Source: Temnopleurus reevesii (taxonomy: Eukaryota > Echinodermata > Echinoidea > Temnopleuroida > Temnopleuridae). Taken from it: a stretch of 26,272 nt of DNA. Positions 1 through 12,600 of the stretch are shown piece by piece. The notes beneath the pieces were generated by a model, which worked only from the letters and a program-made list of their open reading frames with translations, made no database searches and was not told where the DNA came from. The position numbers were made by a program, and so were the translations under genes. Position 1 is the first letter of the stretch, and each line of letters opens with the position of its first letter. The stretch covers positions 1-26,272 of the forward strand of contig BQKZ01001377.1 in assembly GCA_036244855.1 (NCBI GenBank), read 5' to 3'.

Positions 1-56
1 CGAAGCTCTTACCACCTACGAAGTTATCGTAAAAAATAAGATGTTCTCTAATGCGG
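1..56 (+). CDS. IFT88: IFT88 exon 1 of window (5' truncated)
   Basis: The frame starting at base 2 reads EALTTYEVIVKNKMFSNA, very close to the vertebrate IFT88 segment just before the first TPR seen here. The donor GTCAGT starts at 57. The exon ends in phase 1 with a G that joins GT of the next exon to make Gly. It is cut by the window edge. Confidence 0.9.
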
Positions 57-3000
57 GTCAGTATATCCTCACCCATGCATGATGTAATATTAGCCAGGTG
101 GTCAAGAGTTCTTGTTCTAAACAAATTTCAATGAATCTGTATATTTTGTTGAAAGCCATGAGTGTGTTCCTGAACCATTACATTGTGTACTTAATGTTAA
201 TAGCGTTTTTAAACAGGAAATATAATTTATAAATTTTGGAAGAGGAGGAAGTTAAAAACATATCAAAATAAGGAGGAGGCGGAGTGAAAGTTTGGTTGGT
301 AGAGGGAGGAAGAGGGAGAAAATGATATGTTCACTCCGCCTTATTGACTGTTTTAAAATTTAGATTTTTTTTATTTGTTCATTCCAATTTGTCTCCATAA
401 TTGTTTTGAAATTTGTCCAACATATGTATATTAAATTTTTTTAGTCAATATTCAACGATGCAACAGAAAACATGTTTGTCATGTTACCGCCCAAGTGCAT
501 CTCTTTTACGTTGCAAGTAATATAGTCTGCAGGCACAGATCATTGACTTTCGGTGTTGCATTTTGTACTGTGCATGTACAGTGCATGATACAGAGTCTAT
601 AATTAACACAGCATGAATTTTCCTTTCTAAGTAGTCTCAAAATACAGCCCCTTGATTATGCACTATTAGAACTCCCAACCATTAGGGATTTTGAGAAAAG
701 AATATGAATTTTTGACTATTTTGAGAGTTTAATGACCATTTCAATGGAGTTTTTCTATTTTTCTTGATAATTCTTCTACACAGTTCTATGGGAAACATTG
801 TTTCTTCCTCTTTTTTAGACAAATTGAATGTGATTTTGATTTGTCAATTTATGTGTTTTTAGAGTGAAATAAATTGAAGTTAACTGAATTTAAATAATTT
901 CTCTTCATTCTGTTTCATGTTGCGGAAAACCAAAGTGAAGAGTCTGTATTTTCAAACTGCAATTCAATTGATTTTCTTTTGTCCCCCATGCAGGTCGTCT
1001 CAAAGTGAACATGGGCAACATCTACTACAAGCAGCGCAACTACCCTAAAGCGATCAAGTACTACCGTATGGCGCTGGACCAGGTTCCCAACACTCACAAA
1101 AGATTGAAGTAAGTCTATATCAGTCTATGGGGGTGTTGTTCAAGAGTTGCAATTGATCTCAAGTTGCAGTTGATTGGAACGTGCCAATCAAAATCATTTT
1201 TTCATGCGCGTCTTGTTAAATGTGCATACTGTGCACAACTGAAAATGCATGTTCCAATTTGCAAAGTTGCAGTTGATTTTGAACAACACCCCCTATATCA
1301 AACAAATAATAGGGTTCTGTCGAAATTGCGACACAGCTTGAAGCATAAGGGTTTGTTTCATTCACAAATTTTGTTGATGCTATGATAGATTGAGAATTTG
1401 TTTTCTTCCCTCATTTTGATTATAATGATAATAATAATACATGAGATTTATAAGCACCATTATCAAACTGATTAAAATGCACAAGGTGCTTTGAAATAGA
1501 GTAGGAGCTAGAATATAGATTTAAATGTAAGAAACATATGAAAATATACAAAGTTGACTTAGAAAAATGAATGTCTGTCTTCAGAACGCAGTGTTTATTA
1601 AAAATATTTTGGTTTTAAAAAGGTAGTAGTGTTGGAATTCCTCATTTCCAGAGGAAGGCGATTCCATGGTGTCAATTTCCTTCTGCAAGAAATTTATCTG
1701 CGTTGTGCTGCACTCAACCCAGGTGAGATGGATGGGTACCGGCAGGAAGAAATTCCTTTATCAGTGAATGCCAATAGATAGCCATGCTATAGCCGGATGG
1801 TAATGCATAGAGTGCTTAGAAACACTTTGTATTAAGTGTTATATAAATATTGTGTATTATCATTATTATTGTTATTTTGAGCATTATCATCCCTGATCTT
1901 CAGTTTGAAAGGTTGGAAAATGTGCATTCATTTCATTTGGCCTTTCCCTTCTTGTACAGGGCCTCTTGGCAAATCAATTTTATTATTGAAAGGGCTACCC
2001 TGTATAAAGAAGACCTAATATATAAATAAATAAGTAAACTTCTTTTCCTCTCCCCCTCTCTGTTCTGACCCACTCCAGGATGAAGATCATGCAGAACATA
2101 GCCAATGTGTTCGTCAAGATGGGTCAATACACCGATGCCATCACGTCCCTTGAGCACATCATGGCCGAAAAATCGGACCACTCAACGGCCTTCAACCTCA
2201 TCCTGTGTTACTACGCGACNCTGTGTTACTACGCGACCGGAGACAGGGAGAAGATGAAGAAGACTTTCCAACGGCTGCTCGGGGTCGATATGAATCTGGA
2301 GGACGAGGATAAATAACTCCCTCATCCGGTGAGAGTTGCATATTACTTCTTTCCCTTTGTCTTTTTATCTTGAATCATGTTTACCTCATGATTTTCCTCC
2401 CTTTACATCTATCTTTCCACTTCGTCTTTTTTTATGAATACCTTCGTTTAACTTTTACACTCTGATTTTGACTTAATACCTTGATTTTTATTTTTAAGAA
2501 TTTTTGTTTGTGGCATTTCATTCCTAAAGAAAGCATTTAGAAATAAACAATTTCTCTGCTTTCTCCTCAATCTTTGTGTTTTGATATTGTATATTTCTTT
2601 TCTTATACCCTGGTGTTTGCTAGTATTTTTTTTTATCTCAGAAGTACAAACTTCAATTTGATTGAATCTGTTTATCTGTAATGTTTATTGATAGTTCTTT
2701 TGTGAATGTGAAGCTTTAGACAATAATTTTAATATTTTCATCCTAAGCATTGTGCATTCTTTCTTCATCTAACCTTGTAAATTATGAGAGCTAATATGTA
2801 CTGATAGTAAAATTATGTGCTTTACAAATTTAAGCTGTTAGGGAATGGCTATCAACCCTACTCTTGTTGTACATTTTACTGTTAATTTCTCTTCTGTTAT
2901 ACATGTATGTAACTCTAATGTGAACTAGACTTAGGGGGTGTTGCTCAAAATCAACTGCAGATCAACCTCAACTTTACCAATTGTAACGCGCATTTCCATT

Positions 3001-6000
3001 CGCGCGCGATATGTGCATTTAACAAGATGCGCATGAAACAATGATTTTGATTGGCGCATTCCGATCAACTGCAACTTGCGATCAATTACAACTTTTGAGC
3101 AACACCCCCTATGTGTGTTTTGTCTTACTAATCTCCAGAATGGATCTCTTGCTAAGATTATTAGCTCCATTAATCAATCCTTGAAAAGCAACTCTAACAT
3201 TGTTGAGGCGTTAAATATGCTCTNTGGGGTTCATGGCAGTGCCCAAAATTTGTAAAATGTTTTTGATTTCTGATGGCATGGAACAAGCCGTACATTGTAC
3301 ATATCTTTCTGATTGCGTGATGGCGGAGGCATAAATTTTGACCGTGCGCGGTCGAGGATTCATCTAGTTTTCTTTTTTATTCTTTTTCATATTCTATTTA
3401 TTTTTGTTTCCCTTTTTGATCATCTATTGTGCATGTCTATTATGTCAGATATATCTTTATTATTTATAATCCTGAACTGTCATGTGGTTTGTGTATTTTT
3501 ATTATTCTGCCTTCGCTAGCAAAGTTATTCCTGAGTGTGTATCAGTAAACGTAAGGACGTGTTTGCACACAAACCTTAGAAACCAATGAAAAATATTTAA
3601 TGTTGTTGTGACAGTTTTCATAATTGATATAAAACCCTATTCTTTTCACAGGTAATTATCAACAAGCTTTGGAAACCTACAAGAGGATTCATAGAAAGTT
3701 CCCAGATAATGTAGAATGTAAGTAAAGTCTTAGTCTTTCCCTCTGTCAGCTTCATGGAAAAAATACATTTATAGTCTTTCTTATCTCTCTCGTTTTGGAA
3801 AATATACACAAATCTCCATTTGAAAGAGCCCAAAACAAATTATGCAAAGACATACACTTTAAAGATTGAAATGTATCACGTAAAACCAGGTATAATCATA
3901 CAAGAATGAGTTTTGAAACTGATTCTGTGTCAAAAATAATATTTTGTTGTTTGTAGGAAAATGTATAAGAATTTCCTAAACAACAAGAGAGTACATATAT
4001 TCTATTCATCATGTTTTAACCTATTGCCAAATACTGTTGATATTGTGTGCAGTCCTATTTTTTAATGCCCACTGGAAGGTGTAGCATTACAAATATCTCT
4101 AATACATGTTTATGAACATTATAATGAAGTAACTCTGAGCATGTTTCTTTTAGAATCATCATCTTGAGGTCATAAGGTTTATGAATGTCCAAATTAATCA
4201 TATACTTTGAAAATGTTGAATATTTGTAAAAACGTTTTACTTATGTGACAAAGTTGCAAATATACATTTCATGAATGCGACTTTATCAAGACCAGGTGTA
4301 GCCGATGGGGGCTAAGAGGATTGATGTGCACCCCATCGTGATATTTGTGAAATGAAGAAAAAAAAGTATCGGAAAAGGGGGGGGTAAAAAAAAAAGAAGG
4401 ATTTTTTAATTTATTTTTGAGGGGCTTGTCCTATTGCTCTTTGACAATGGATACAATAGCACTTTGAAAATGATGGGTGTTTAGAAATTCTCGTTATGAG
4501 GTAGATTTCTCTTTCGCGACGACCAACGACACACAAGGAGGCTAGGCGGTAGTCACCGGAGTAAGGTAGAGATGAAGTTTTATTCATAAGAACAAAAACC
4601 CCTNACTAATCTCCAGAATGGATCTCTTGCTAAGATTATTAGCTCCATTAATCAATCCTTGAAAAGCAACTCTAACATTGTTGAGGCGTTAAATATGCTC
4701 TTTTTTTTTAAATTCAATGTAAACTCTTCTTGTATTTGCAGTATCTTACATGTATACCTACATTTCCTTTGCTTAATTTTTTTTTTATTCTTTCTTTTTC
4801 TTTAACTCTGTCTATTCCTTTGTGGTATTTTCAATCCTAATTTTTCACCTTTCTAACCTGAAAGGATGATGAGCATTTATTGCCCGAGTCGGTGAGTGAT
4901 GGTTTGAATTTTAAAGATGAATCAAACCCAGACATAGTTTTGACATTATTGTGCTGTCAATGAATGAAAAAAAAATAGATGAACTGGGCAGTGTTTCACC
5001 AAGTTATGAAAGACTTTAAGAACAACTTTATGCACGACTGGTACCAGTTCTTGTGCTGAATGATCGAGAATCTTACAGGTATTACACATCGTTAACATAC
5101 TCCAGTCTTTCTTAAAGTCGTGCATAAATTACTTTAAGAACAATTTGGTGAAACACCGCCCAGGCTGTGAAAGTTTGAGCAAAATCCATTCAAGTCTACA
5201 CAAGTATATATTCTCAGAGCTTCATTAATACATTTGAGTTGACAATATAATATATCTGACAAATCTGAATTAGTTTTCAAACACAGATTTTAACATCTTA
5301 TTAATTTTTTCAAGAAAACATGATTATTTGATTTTTTTTTCTAGGGGGGAGCTGTATATTCTTCCCGTAACCACATGGGAATTTTGTTTTGTTTATTTTG
5401 ATTCCTTATTTGATATTGGATATTATTCAAGTTTGAAACATTTTTGCAAATTTGGATAAAGTGGACCCTCTTGGGCTTCTGATTGCTTGAAAAGCAAAAA
5501 GAAAGATAAAGTCTTGTTGTCTCGCTTTTCTTTTCTTTCTTTCTTTGAAGGGGATCTGCTAGCAAGGGAGGGAGGTTCGCACATCTATGGGGGTGTTGTT
5601 CAAAAGCTGTAATTGATTGCAAATTAGATACAAATCAGTTGCAAATTGTAACAATAAACATGCATTTTCATTCGCTCATAACAAGATGCGCATGAAACAC
5701 TGATATTGATTGGCATGTTCCGATCAACTGCATTTTGCGATCAATTGCAACTTTTGAGCAATACACCCTATGAATAGTTCTTTAAAAGATGACCCAATTT
5801 TACTCAAACTTTCACAGTCTCTACTTCTTGTTTTTTCTTCATTCACTAAAAGTACATAAGTGTTAGGGATTATTTCCCGATGCACTCGCCACATTTTGTC
5901 GAAACAAATAATGTTGGTTGGAAAAACTTCATTTTTTAAATCATGCATCTCATTAAAGAGTGTCGTAGAATTAGCCAAGGGAGTTTGATAAACAGAGGGA

Positions 6001-9000
6001 ATGGTCAGACACAAAACTTTGTAGATGCCCAATTATCACTTGCCATATTTTGCATGCATTTAGAATAGCATGAAAAGTTGTGATTTTTGTCAGACTTTTA
6101 GTGGAGTAATCTGTTCTTCTGTTTCTTGCTTTGTACATAAAGCACTTTCTTTCATCATTTATTCTTATTGGACTAGTCTTGATTAAGTTTATATATCAAC
6201 CTCTTCGAGCTCTGTTATAATCACTCTTGCCATTCTACAATGTACATGTAGTATTGTACCAATTTTGATCGCATTTCACCATTGCAATGTATTATAAAAA
6301 CTACTATGGTATGCTCATATTCATTCAAGTGATTTATTTTGTATTGTTTTACCTCTTCTGTTTCTCAGTTTGTTCCTGTTGTTGCCAACTTCATTACACT
6401 CCTATCACTGTACATCACTGAAAAACCATGTCCAAGCACATATGATTTTTCATCTTATTTACTTTTATATTCCTCTTCTTTTTAACAATTTTGACTTTTT
6501 TATGTCTAATACCCTTCCTAATTCTTTTTTTTTATGAAGCTCACATTTTTTTAAAAACACTTTAAAGCAAAATGTAATAAATACGGGGGGTACAGTATCT
6601 AAAAAAAATGCATGGTTTCTACTACCTATTTATGAAAATCCTCAAATGCTTTACCAATATAAATCTATTAGATTGGCTTTATGATAGAACTTTTTCATAC
6701 TAATACTGAAACAACAGTGTTCAAGATTAAGTTTTTTTCCTGGAAAGGAAGGCATAATTCTACACAGATATAGTTTTCCTTACTGAAGAAATTTCAACAT
6801 GGACTATTAAACACTTTGTGTCCATTCATGCATTTTTGTGCGATAAAAATGTTGATTTCCCCAATTCTATGTTTTCAATTTGCTGAATTTCTATTGCGTG
6901 TGCTTTGTAGTGTAGCACAAAATGGTAACTTCCATCCTTTGACCTCGATCTCTGATTCTTATTTATGGACTTGTCACCAAATACTTCTTTACATTTTAAA
7001 CAAGTTTCAAACCTTTCATAGCACTCGATGAGGGCTTCAAAACTTATACACAGCGTGTGCGCCTTGACATTTGACCTTGATTTGACTGATATTTATATAC
7101 CGGTAGATGTATACTAAAGGTTAGCTGAGTTTAAAAAATATATAATTTGTATATCAGGAAAGTGCACAAAGTTAACCCAAAACAACTTTATCTGACAGGA
7201 TGTGGATTACTAGTAAAGGGATTAGAAGCAAATAAACGGCTTGTTCACAACTTCCATGTAGGTATGCTCCGTACATCCACATTAGGCTCTGTGTGAGCCT
7301 TTTAGCCATGTGTGCGCATTCTTTTGTGTGTGCACGTCCCATTGTTTCACTGTGTGAACTAGTCTTTCTACCGTCATCTTTTGATTATTCATGAGAATTG
7401 ATCAGTTTTAAAAATTCACTATTTTTTCAACTGAACACTTTTATAATGTCATGGAATGTTTATTGGGTTGGTTTTTATCAATACTACCAAGTAACAAATA
7501 ATTTTTTGGCTTCTGTAAGTACTGTGAGCAGAAGGGACAAAGGCATGGGACAAAGTAAACAACCCCCATTCAAGCATTAACAACTACATGTACATGGACA
7601 CAAAAGAACTTTCCACCCTTCTTATTCATTGGAAAAATGTTGAACATGAGTTGCTCCTGGGACTTTCTTTTGGATGATGGAGCTATTGTAAGTGCTTGAA
7701 TGAAGTTATTTACTTTGTCCCATTCTTCCATACCTTCTGCTCACAGTGAAGATACCGTTTAAAGAGGACTATTCCACTTATTTTAATTTCTGCTGCTTTT
7801 GTATCTTACAGGATGACAAGCATGCCAATATGATTCTTGAAGCAATCAGGAACGATGGACTCAGACAGACAGAGAGGAAAAGGTGAAGTTTTTATCTTAG
7901 TATAGCCAGAAAAATATCCCTTTTTAGAAAGGTGTCATATGATTTTATTAAGTAAACTAATGTATGGAAATTTATCACAGGGACTAAATTTAAGAATTTG
8001 CAAGTGAGCTATAAATAGCTCTCCTAGAGGCTCTCAATGTGAATTTTAGGAGAGCTAAATTGGATCGTCGTGTAGTAGATTTGGGTTACAAGGGGCTCTA
8101 TAAATCACTCCCCCCCCCCAAAAAAAAAGCACTTAAGGGGAGCTTTAGGAGAGTAATTGCTCTCATTCCCCTTAAATTTTAGTCCATGGTTTATCAGCTT
8201 TTACATGATATGTGACCTTCACAAATACACCCCTTGTAACAGTCGTGGAAGCGTTGATGACTCTCGCCTGTCATGGTTCGAATCCCACCCATGGCGTTAA
8301 TTTCCTTCAGCAAGAAATGTATCCACAGTGTGCTGCACTTAACCCAGGTGATGTAGATGGGTACCGGCAGGAAGAAATTCCTTAAATGCAAAGATATGTC
8401 AAATAAGGTATTTTTTATACAGCTTGGTAATAATGCAACAGAGCACTAAGAAACACTTCATATTACGCGCTATATAAGTGTTTTTATTGTTATTGTTAGT
8501 GATTTTGTAGAATTGTCCACTTTTCCATGATAAATTATTTTATTTTCTGGATGGAGTCAATATTTTGTTTCTTACTATTATGTTGCCACACTTCTGGTTA
8601 TTTTATTACAATTCATTGTTTATCATTTAGACCTACATAAACTATACAGAGAAGATAAATGCTATATAATAAATTTGATCAATAATGAATCATATAAACC
8701 TTAGATGATCAATAGACAACGAGCGATTTGATGGTATATTTAAGATGTATAAGAATGATATATTTGTGAGAATAATTTTAATTATTTCAATTTTTCAATT
8801 TTCGCCACAACAGGAAAGCCAGTATGGAGAAATGTGTGATGGCAGCAGCAAAGTTGATAGCGCCCTCTATAGAGCAGAGTTTCTCTACCGGGTACGACTG
8901 GTGTGTGGATTGTGTCAAGCAGTCCAACTACATTGACCTCGCCAATGATCTTGAAATCAACAAGGCTCTACAATACCTCAAACAAAAAGAATTCAACCAG

Positions 9001-9601
9001 GTACTTTGAGTGTTTGTGTCTTTTTTTTTGGGGGGGGGGGGCCTGTTTGTATATGTTTTTGTGGGGGTGATTGCGCCCTCTATAGAGCAGTTTTTCTACC
9101 GGGTACGAATGGTGTGTGGATTGAGTCAAACAGTTTAAGAAGAAGGAATCTAAGTGTGCTTTGGTCGCTACGGTAAACATTTCCTTCATCTTCTCTTCCT
9201 CTTCCCCCCGCCTTTCCATCTTTGTAATAAAAATTTTCTACTAATTTTTCACATAGGCTGTTGAGGTTCTGAAGACATTTGAAAAGAAGGAATCTAAGTG
9301 TGCTGCAGTTGCTGCTGTCAATCTCTATCCCCCCCCCCTTCCTTCTCGTTTGTAATGCAAATTATGTATTAATTTTTAATGCAGGCTGTTGAGGTTCTGA
9401 AGACTTTTGAGAAAAAGGAATCTAAGTGTGCTGCGGTAGCTGCTGTCAATCTCTCTTTTATCTACTTTCTGCAAGGAGATGTTGCCATGGCGGAGAAGTA
9501 CGCTGAGGTTGCCATGACAGCAGATAGATACAATCCTCCAGGTTAGAGAGTATGATAATAACAATATGATGATGAAGTTGATGGTGATAATGATGATGAT
9601 T

Positions 9602-9640
<39 letters not shown>

Positions 9641-12600
9641 ATGATTATGATGATGAGGATGATTAGGATGATGATGATGATTATGATGATCATCATTATT
9701 ATCATGATGATGATGATGGTGATGATGATGATAATGGTGATTGTGATGATGATGATAATGATGATGATGATGATGATGATGATGAGTAGGATATTGATAA
9801 TAATGGTGGTGATGATAAAGATTATAGTCAGAATAATAAGAACAAATTTATAGTCACTTCATTGTCTTATACTGGTGTACTTGTGGGACCTGCACAACAT
9901 AAGATTATTATTATTATTCACCAGTTATTTATTTATTAGCCATGAAAAAACAGGAAATTAAAGGACAAGTCTTCAAATCATGGAAAGGTCATAAAATTTG
10001 TATTTTTCTAAATGTTTTCAATTGTGATGTCTTCACCAATAGACTCTAACATTGCAAATGTTACAGACTTTTTTTCTGTCCATAGGCATCTTCATCAGAT
10101 AGCAACAAATCTCTTTTCATTAACCAATTTACACTTTTAATCATTTTTATCGAAGTTACAGACTTCATCAGTGATAAGTAAATGAAAATCGGGCATTTTG
10201 TTTTCTTCTCATGGAATCTACTTTTATATAATTCATTTATGCACTGATGTTAGAGTTGTATTCTTATTAAACCCTTTTAACCTCTTCCATATTTCAGCCC
10301 TTGTGAATAAAGGCAACTGTGTGTATGTGCAGGGTGATCTAGAGAAGGCGAAAGAATGCTACCAAGAAGCTCTTAGAACTGAAGCATCTTGTACAGAAGC
10401 TCTTTATAACCTAGGTGAGTATGTTAAGCCCATATGATGTTCATCCCTTTAAATGTTTTAAAACAAATTTGCAAGAATTAGAAATTTGATTTTAAGCTAG
10501 AAGCAAAATGTACCTCATAGATTATGCTTCTTCTCCAAATGTTCCTATGAAAATCATTCAAGCTAAACCTTTTTTTCATTTAATGCCTATACCATCATAA
10601 GATGGTGCTCGATGAATCATCATTTTTTTTTTCATTGTTTAGAATAAAGGAAATTTATAGATAGGCATGTCAATTGAAGCCAGGAAAGTCGTTTTGAATG
10701 GTTCTTTGGCTTTTCTTTGCATTTAATTTCTTTTCTTTTTTGTATGAAATGTGTTATTGACTTACCCTATCTTCAAGAAATAGCACTCATTATATAACCA
10801 AAATTTTCTCTCTTTTTTTTTTTGGGGGGGGGGGGTGAAGTCTAATGTTTGAAAATTGGAAATGAAATCACATGAGACATATACTTTAGAGGCCAATAAT
10901 TTAGCATCCATACCTTTATGTAATTCACTTAATTTCAGACCTTTTCACACAGTAGTGAGTCGTTATTTTTACGTCTTTAAAGATTATTGTACACAATTCT
11001 TTGGGAATTGTAATGAGAGAAAATTCACGGTTGCGAATGTGGTGAAAATAAAACCCCAACGAAAATTTCAGCTTTTACATTACATTCTTTTATAATTTTT
11101 CATGTTTGTGTATCATTTGTTTCAGGTTTGGTGAATAAGAAACTGGGACACCTAGAACCAGCCCTAGATTGTTTCCTCAAGCTCCACGCCATCCTCAGAA
11201 ACAACGCTGAAGTCATTTTCCAGATTGCATCAATGTATCCTTTTGCAATAACATGACGCACTGTGCGATATATGTTTACATTATAAGTGAAATTCTCCAA
11301 TACACAATCATGTTGGAAATCACCAATGAGGCGTATTATAAACACACAATGTATCAGACAATCGATGATGCCTTATGTCTGTTCAATGTGCTATAGGAAA
11401 TGAGAAAGTATTTAACTAAATCACCAAATCTTGTCAAAAAATAAATCTGAGAGTTCCTAAACCAGGATGATTTATAGCTATGAGATGCTAGAAGACATTC
11501 CACAAGCCTGCGATTCATTCATGCAGCCATAGTTTGGAGTTCTAATTCTGAAATTTTTAAACCAAATCACCAATTATTCCCAAATAAGGATTTAATTGGG
11601 TGAATAATAACTCTGAGAGTTTCTTAACCATGATGATTTATGACTATGAGACGTAAGAAGAATTTCCATAGGCCAGCAAGTAGTTCCTCCAGGTCTAATT
11701 CAATTCCCTAGTTAAAGTTAATTTAGATCAATTGCATTTTTCAAGCTGAAAATTCCCTAACCATAATGATTTATAGCTATGAGATGTTAGAATATACATG
11801 TATTCCAGAAGCCACAGAGTGGTTCATACAGCTCTTATTTGGAGCTCCAATTTAAAAAAAGATATTGGACAGAACCACCAAATGTTTTTCGACAATGTTA
11901 AAGGGATATATTAAACTATTATAACAAACTGAAAGTTCCTTAACCATGACAATTCATAGCTATGAGATGTTAGAAGACATTCCACAAGCCAGCGAGTGGT
12001 TCATGCAGCTGATCGGCATCGTGCCGACCGATCCGGGCATCCTGTCACGAATGGGAGAGCTCTACGACAATGAGGGAGACAAATCACAGGCGTATCAGTA
12101 CCACTTTGAGGTGAGTAGTTTCCTGATGTTTTCACAAAACTGTGAAAGCCAATGTTTTAGGGTATATTATTTTTAGATGAGGAGGAGAAGGATGATTATG
12201 AGGATGAGATTGATGATGGTGATATTGATGATGCTGGTGGTGGTGATGATCTGGATGATGATGAGCAGGAGGAGGATAATGATGATGATGATGATGAGGA
12301 TGTTAATGGTGATGGTTGTGGTGGTGGTGGTGGTGGTGCTGGTGGTGGTGCTGGTGGTGGTGGTGGTGCTGGTGGTGATGCTGGTGATTGTGGTTGTGAT
12401 GGTGATGATGGTCAGGATAATGATAATGATGATAATGATGATGAAGATTATATTGATGGTGAAAATATATGTGAAATACAACTTGAAAAGTCATTTTAAG
12501 ATGTTCTTTCATTGGATTTTTTTTTCACTCTGCTTTTTGTAATTTTACTCATGGGTCATGTGAATTGTGATTTTACAATAGGGGGAAAACTGAATTTAAA

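Larger units (their letters stand above)
2329..7811 (+). other. Intron 3, repeat-rich, contains misassembled block
   Basis: Holds the misplaced exon 11 contig, two GGGGGTGTTG MITEs and two foldback elements, all listed separately. The remaining stretches, notably 5770-7515, are AT-rich with no feature I recognise. Confidence 0.8.
11235..11959 (+). other. U12-type (minor spliceosome) GT-AG intron
   Basis: The donor at 11235 reads GTATCCTTTT, an exact match to the U12 5' splice site RTATCCTTT. Near the 3' end TTCCTTAAC at 11936-11944 matches the U12 branch-point consensus exactly, about 16 bases before the terminal AG at 11958-11959. There is no polypyrimidine tract at this acceptor, as expected for the class. 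The 725-nt intron separates the two helices of one TPR. It also contains three decayed copies of its own 3' end plus the start of exon 9. Confidence 0.93.

Noticed and set aside
1164..1385. 73-residue frame, plus strand, and similar frames at 2931-3170 and 13574-13849 on the minus strand
   Set aside because: They share peptides such as QLIGTCQSKSFFHA because they translate the same MITE, not because of a gene family. The last also crosses exon 11 antisense.
2329..7811. A nested gene in the 5.5-kb intron
   Set aside because: The only coding-like piece is the duplicated exon 11, explained by the misplaced contig; other frames are short and without motifs.
8232..8310. Possible tRNA gene
   Set aside because: The B box is good, but no complete acceptor stem or cloverleaf was found and the sequence continues into a SINE body found elsewhere in the window.
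9376..9853. Open frames of poly-Met and poly-Ile on both strands
   Set aside because: They come entirely from the GAT microsatellite and overlap exon 6 antisense.
12173..12542. Met/Val-, His- and Thr-rich open frames
   Set aside because: Frames of the GAT/GGT repeat with no start context or conserved domain.
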